5,489 nt of DNA from assembly GCA_013695855.1 (NCBI GenBank), contig JACCZR010000037.1, positions 1 to 5,489 of the forward strand. Reading direction: 5' to 3'. Source of the DNA: Thermoleophilaceae bacterium (GTDB lineage Bacteria; Actinomycetota; Thermoleophilia; Solirubrobacterales; Thermoleophilaceae). Shown here in pieces: positions 1 to 5,489 of this stretch. Positions within the stretch are counted from its first letter, which is position 1. Each line of letters begins with the position of its first letter. Under the pieces are notes generated by a model, which saw only the letters and a list, made by a program, of their open reading frames with translations, did no database searches and was not told the origin of the DNA. The position numbers and the translations under genes were made by a program.

Positions 1-2191
<2,191 letters not shown>

Positions 2192-2198
2192 CCTTTCG

Positions 2199-2204
2199 AG
2201 TCTA
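2199..2204 (-). promoter_or_regulatory. Putative -10 element of uvrA (leaderless arrangement)
   Basis: On the minus strand TAGACT fits the actinobacterial -10 pattern TANNNT. Exactly 7 nt (CGAAAGG) separate it from the uvrA GTG, so transcription would begin at or within a base of the start codon. The purines AAAGG touch the GTG directly and are too close to serve as a normal Shine-Dalgarno site. No good TTGACA-like -35 is seen 17-18 nt upstream (CCCTGG or TCCCTG there). The hexamer and its spacing are seen; promoter function is inferred. Confidence 0.45.
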
Positions 2205-2211
2205 CGCTGGC

Positions 2212-2282
2212 GTTATGACCCCCAGGGACCTGTAACGGGGTCGATCGCCGCTCTTTGCGCAGGTCGGTCCAATGTTACGACC
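2212..2282. repeat. Imperfect GTTAYGACC repeats in the divergent uvrA / small-gene intergenic region
   Basis: The plus strand carries GTTATGACC (2212-2220) and GTTACGACC (2274-2282), 8 of 9 bases identical and 62 bp apart. A related GTTACAGG lies between them on the minus strand (2236-2229). Two short inverted repeats overlap these: GACCCC (2217-2222) with GGGGTC (2237-2242), and GGTCG (2262-2266) with CGACC (2278-2282). Such spaced sites between divergent genes can be operator half-sites, but the units are short and could be chance. No regulator is recognised. Confidence 0.25.
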
Positions 2283-2289
2283 GGCATGG

Positions 2290-2295
2290 CACAAT
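2290..2295 (+). promoter_or_regulatory. Possible weak -10 element of the 2302 gene
   Basis: CACAAT ends 6 nt before the ATG at 2302. It keeps the A at position 2 and T at position 6 of a -10 box but lacks the leading T, so it is a poor TANNNT match. It would give a leaderless or near-leaderless mRNA, which would agree with the lack of any AGGAGG-like site before that ATG. An alternative is TTTGCG (2254-2259) and TACGAC (2276-2281) with a 16-bp spacer. Neither is strong. Confidence 0.2.
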
Positions 2296-2301
2296 CGGCC
2301 C

Positions 2302-2622
2302 ATGGCCGACGACGCCCTGCTCGAGCGAATCGACGCCCACCTGGCTCGCCAGGTCACGCTGCACGACATCATGCACATGGATCACGCGGAGCTGAGGGCA
2401 TGGCAGCGCGAGGGCCTCGAGGGCCTGCGGGAGATGACCCAGTGGATCCGCCAGATGGCCGAGGAGTTCCGCAACTTCCGCCGCGAATCCGCGCGCGAGT
2501 CCGCCGAGCGCCGGCGCGAATTCGAGGAGCACCGGCGCGACTGGTCCGCGGAGTACCAGGCCCACCGCGAGGCGCTCTGGAAGATCATCGACCGCCTCGA
2601 CGGCGGTAGCGCCGGAGCCTGA
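2302..2622 (+). CDS. Small charged helical protein of unknown function, divergent from uvrA
   Basis: I do not recognise a named family. The 106-residue product has no signal peptide, membrane segment or cysteine. It is rich in Glu, Arg and Asp, with hydrophobic and aromatic residues spaced through it (Trp 34, 48, 81 and 93). Residues 5-100 look like nearly continuous amphipathic helix; residues 54-90 are dominated by alternating Glu and Arg, as in a coiled coil or an oligomeric helical bundle. Codons are strongly G/C-ending, which supports a real gene over its antisense reading. I prefer ATG 2302 (MADDALLERIDAHLAR) because small actinobacterial proteins with a similar ER-IDAHLAR-like opening are familiar to me. 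An in-frame ATG at 2272 would add ten residues (MLRPAWHNRP) and cannot be excluded, since neither start has a clear ribosome-binding site. It converges with the membrane-protein gene at 2730. A link to DNA repair is suggested only by its position beside uvrA. Confidence 0.72.
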   Translation: MADDALLERIDAHLARQVTLHDIMHMDHAELRAWQREGLEGLREMTQWIRQMAEEFRNFRRESARESAERRREFEEHRRDWSAEYQAHREALWKIIDRLDGGSAGA

Positions 2623-2653
2623 CGGCCGTCCAGGTGGGCTCGGCCGCGGGCCG

Positions 2654-2686
2654 CCAGGCGCTTGCAGCGGCGCCCAGATCGCCTGG
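2654..2686 (+). terminator. Weak hairpin downstream of the 2302 gene
   Basis: CCAGGCG (2654-2660) and CGCCTGG (2680-2686) form a perfect 7-bp inverted repeat around a 19-nt loop, 31 nt after the TGA at 2620-2622. Inside it GGCGC (2657-2661) can pair instead with GCGCC (2670-2674). No T-run follows. It could act as an intrinsic terminator of the U-tract-free kind described in actinobacteria, but in GC-rich DNA such repeats arise easily. The rest of the gap from 2623 to 2717 shows no gene. Confidence 0.25.
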
Positions 2687-2717
2687 ACCGATCGACGCGT
2701 GGCCGGTCGCTGGCTAA

Positions 2718-2748
2718 GGCGCGGCGGGCCTACGCACCCCGCCGCGCC
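2718..2748 (-). terminator. Perfect 11-bp GC hairpin ending the ettA transcription unit
   Basis: GGCGCGGCGGG (2718-2728) is the exact reverse complement of CCCGCCGCGCC (2738-2748), with a 9-nt loop (2729-2737). The stop codon TAG of the membrane protein (2732-2730) lies in the loop and at its edge, so the hairpin overlaps the end of that gene. No T-run follows on either strand. It is symmetric, so it could stop minus-strand transcripts from ettA and plus-strand readthrough from the 2302 gene. Confidence 0.5.
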
Positions 2749-3032
2749 GAGACGGCGGCCAGAACGAGATTGGCCAGCCCCACGACCGCCAGGGCCTCCG
2801 CGAACGTGGTGGCCTCGCCGAACGCCTCGACCTGGGGCTCCAGCATGAACACGAGGCCGGCCACGGCGGCCGTCACGCCGACGCCGAGCAGATCTACCCT
2901 CTGGCCGGTGCGAGCCACCGCCCCCGCCAAGAGCACCCCCAGGCCCATCCCGAAGGCGTAAGCCGCTGGTTGGGACACCTCCGGGCCGGACTCGTTGAGC
3001 CACACGATCACCCCGCCCCACCCCACGAGCAC
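2730..3032 (-). CDS. Small multi-pass membrane protein of unknown function
   Basis: The product is about 100 residues, mostly Ala, Gly, Val and Leu, with three clear hydrophobic segments: near residues 22-41 (PAAYAFGMGLGVLLAGAVA), 47-64 (DLLGVGVTAAVAGLVFML) and 76-94 (FAEALAVVGLANLVLAAVS). A further hydrophobic stretch, VLVGWGGVIVWL, sits at the very N-terminus. The tail SARRGA is positive, so it would tend to face the cytoplasm. GTG 3032 is the first start codon in this frame after the methyltransferase stop; GTG 3026 is an alternative. Neither has a Shine-Dalgarno site. The frame stays open upstream through the methyltransferase stop, so the N-terminus is uncertain and the first hydrophobic stretch may begin earlier (YWATAP precedes it). 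It lies 28 bp after the methyltransferase and is probably co-transcribed. Codons end mostly in G/C. I recognise no family; the call rests on hydrophobicity, codon use and operon position. Confidence 0.6.
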   Translation of the reverse strand: MLVGWGGVIVWLNESGPEVSQPAAYAFGMGLGVLLAGAVARTGQRVDLLGVGVTAAVAGLVFMLEPQVEAFGEATTFAEALAVVGLANLVLAAVSARRGA

Positions 3033-3060
3033 GGGTGCCGTGGCCCAGTACTCGCGGCGC

Positions 3061-3699
3061 TCAGGGGGAGGCGGGCACGCGTGCCGACACGCACAGCGAG
3101 TAGTACCCGCTGCGCACGGTGCGCGCCCGCACGAGGCGAAAGCCGGCATCGAGCAGCTCCGGGCGCGGGTCGAGCGGCCGCAGGCCGCAGAGGCGCCTTG
3201 GCGCCAGCCGGGCCAGGCCCGCGAGCGCCAGCCACATCGGGCGCGAGAGCGCTCGTCTCGGCAGGACCGGCGTGACGGTGACCAGCCGGCCGCCGGGACG
3301 GAGCACCCGGCGAAGCTCGCCAAGGGCGGCCGCGCGGGTCGAGGGGCAAAGCACGTGCAGGAGGTAGGCCGCAAGCGCCACATCGAAGGTCGCGTCCTCG
3401 AGCGGCAGCGCCTCGAGCTCGGCATGCCGCACCCACCAACCGTCGGGCAGCCGCGGAACGTGGGCGAGCATCGCCTTGGAGGCATCGACGCCCACGGCTG
3501 TTCGCGGCCGATCGCCCCGGGCGGCCAGCGCACGCAGCACCGCGCCGGTTCCGGTGCCCGCGTCCAGCAGCACATCGTCGACGCCGGGCCGGGCGAGGTC
3601 CAGCGCCGCCTCCAGCGCGCGGCGCTCGAGCCGCAGCTGGCGATCGTAGATGGAGCTCAGCCCGTCCCAGACCGCCACGTGGGTGGGAGCCTGGGCCAC
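3061..3699 (-). CDS. Class I SAM-dependent methyltransferase (UbiE/Methyltransf_11-like), substrate unknown
   Basis: The protein is about 212 residues. It has the Rossmann-fold motifs of class I methyltransferases in order: motif I LLDAGTGTG (44-52), the acidic residue ending strand 2 in VGVDASKAML (Asp72) for the SAM ribose, motif II region LPLEDATFDVALAAYLLHVL (98-117) and motif III LRPGGRLV (133-140). Near residues 174-183 is a PELLDAGF-type segment common in this fold. The amino end, WDGLSSIYD, resembles that of UbiE-like enzymes, so a small-molecule substrate such as a quinone or lipid is possible, but nothing visible fixes it. The start is uncertain: GTG 3699 lies 17 bp after the ettA stop and GTG 3678 would shorten it by seven residues. 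Neither has a well-placed Shine-Dalgarno site, so coupling to ettA translation is likely. A much longer reading of this frame back into ettA is an out-of-frame shadow. The end is CCC-TGA with the next gene's frame open across it. Confidence 0.88.
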   Translation of the reverse strand: MAQAPTHVAVWDGLSSIYDRQLRLERRALEAALDLARPGVDDVLLDAGTGTGAVLRALAARGDRPRTAVGVDASKAMLAHVPRLPDGWWVRHAELEALPLEDATFDVALAAYLLHVLCPSTRAAALGELRRVLRPGGRLVTVTPVLPRRALSRPMWLALAGLARLAPRRLCGLRPLDPRPELLDAGFRLVRARTVRSGYYSLCVSARVPASP

Positions 3700-3716
3700 G
3701 TGACCGGAGGCGCGGG

Positions 3717-5372
<1,656 letters not shown>

Positions 5373-5380
5373 CGGCGATG

Positions 5381-5386
5381 ACGCTA
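5381..5386 (-). promoter_or_regulatory. Putative -10 element of ettA (leaderless arrangement)
   Basis: Minus-strand TAGCGT fits TANNNT and ends 8 nt before the ettA GTG (spacer CATCGCCG). Transcription would then start at or just before the start codon, which would explain the missing Shine-Dalgarno site. The bases 17-18 nt upstream (AACGCC or AAACGC) do not resemble TTGACA. The element falls between the upstream gene's stop and ettA, where a promoter would be expected. Confidence 0.35.
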
Positions 5387-5397
5387 GCGAGCAGCGC

Positions 5398-5421
5398 GAG
5401 CTCGGCGTTTACCGAGAGCTC
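5398..5421 (-). terminator. Hairpin overlapping the stop of the upstream partial gene
   Basis: CTCGG (5401-5405) and CCGAG (5412-5416) pair around a 6-nt AT-rich loop, and the outer arms GAG and CTC extend the pairing past a two-base bulge (5398-5400 with 5419-5421). The TAA stop of the partial gene (5411-5409) sits in the loop. The arrangement echoes the hairpin at 2718-2748, which also overlaps a stop codon. There is no T-run, so terminator function is tentative. It would separate the upstream gene from the ettA unit. Confidence 0.3.
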
Positions 5422-5489
5422 AGCAGCTGGTCGGCCGGGGCGTCGTCGTCGCGCAGCGGCTCGGCTCCGGCTGCCAGCCGCGTGACGGC
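5409..5489 (-). CDS. C-terminal tail of an unidentified gene (5' part lies beyond the window)
   Basis: The minus strand from the right edge reads 26 codons to TAA: AVTRLAAGAEPLRDDDAPADQLLSSR. Nearly all codons end in G or C, as in the neighbouring genes, and the reading stops 36 bp before ettA, a normal gene spacing. The tail is hydrophilic with an acidic DDD patch, typical of a disordered protein end. It is too short to identify. Because only 81 bases are visible, it could also be a chance open frame. Confidence 0.45.
   Translation of the reverse strand, partial: AVTRLAAGAEPLRDDDAPADQLLSSR

Noticed and set aside
2192..2301. A LexA/SOS box controlling uvrA
   Set aside because: I looked for GAAC-N4-GTTC or a close variant on both strands of the intergenic region and found no GAAC half-site.
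2623..2717. A small RNA or further small gene in the convergent gap
   Set aside because: Only short GC-rich inverted repeats are visible. There is no credible promoter or coding frame with codon bias.
2275..3021. A 248-codon minus-strand open frame covering the 2302 gene, the gap and most of the membrane gene
   Set aside because: It is antisense to the 2302 gene and out of frame with the membrane protein. Its first half is Gly/Arg-rich with no domain, and the two shorter genes explain the codon bias better.

Overview
The window is GC-rich, with strong G/C bias at third codon positions in every gene called. The proteins resemble actinobacterial versions: EttA is close to what I remember of the mycobacterial protein, and UvrA has the usual actinobacterial N-terminus. 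I infer a high-GC Actinomycetota chromosome, perhaps Thermoleophilia-like, but the lineage within the phylum is a guess. Nothing here looks like a mobile element, prophage, CRISPR array, tRNA or rRNA. This is mostly housekeeping DNA with a few small unknown genes.

Layout, left to right. Positions 2191 down to 1 (minus strand) hold the first 730 codons of uvrA, the damage-recognition ATPase of nucleotide excision repair. It runs off the left edge without a frameshift. A 110-bp divergent intergenic region (2192-2301) follows. From it a small plus-strand gene (2302-2622) leads away, encoding a charged, helical, 106-residue protein of unknown function. After a 107-bp convergent gap with hairpins come four minus-strand genes, in transcription order from the right edge: the tail of an unidentified gene (5489-5409), ettA (5372-3717), a class I SAM-dependent methyltransferase (3699-3061) and a small multi-helix membrane protein (3032-2730). 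The last three are separated by only 17 and 28 bp and probably form one transcription unit. It ends at a perfect 11-bp hairpin that overlaps the last stop codon.

Together: UvrA works in DNA repair. EttA is an ABC-F ATPase that acts on the ribosome and responds to energy state. The methyltransferase and membrane protein downstream of ettA have no assignable substrate. The points most worth a second look are: (i) TANNNT hexamers 7 and 8 nt upstream of the GTG starts of uvrA and ettA, with no properly spaced Shine-Dalgarno sequence, which suggests leaderless mRNAs; (ii) a shift-prone CCC-TGA at the end of the methyltransferase, with the membrane-protein frame open across it; (iii) the unknown coiled-coil-like protein divergent from uvrA, with a repeated GTTAYGACC element between them. 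I saw no convincing undescribed multi-gene system.
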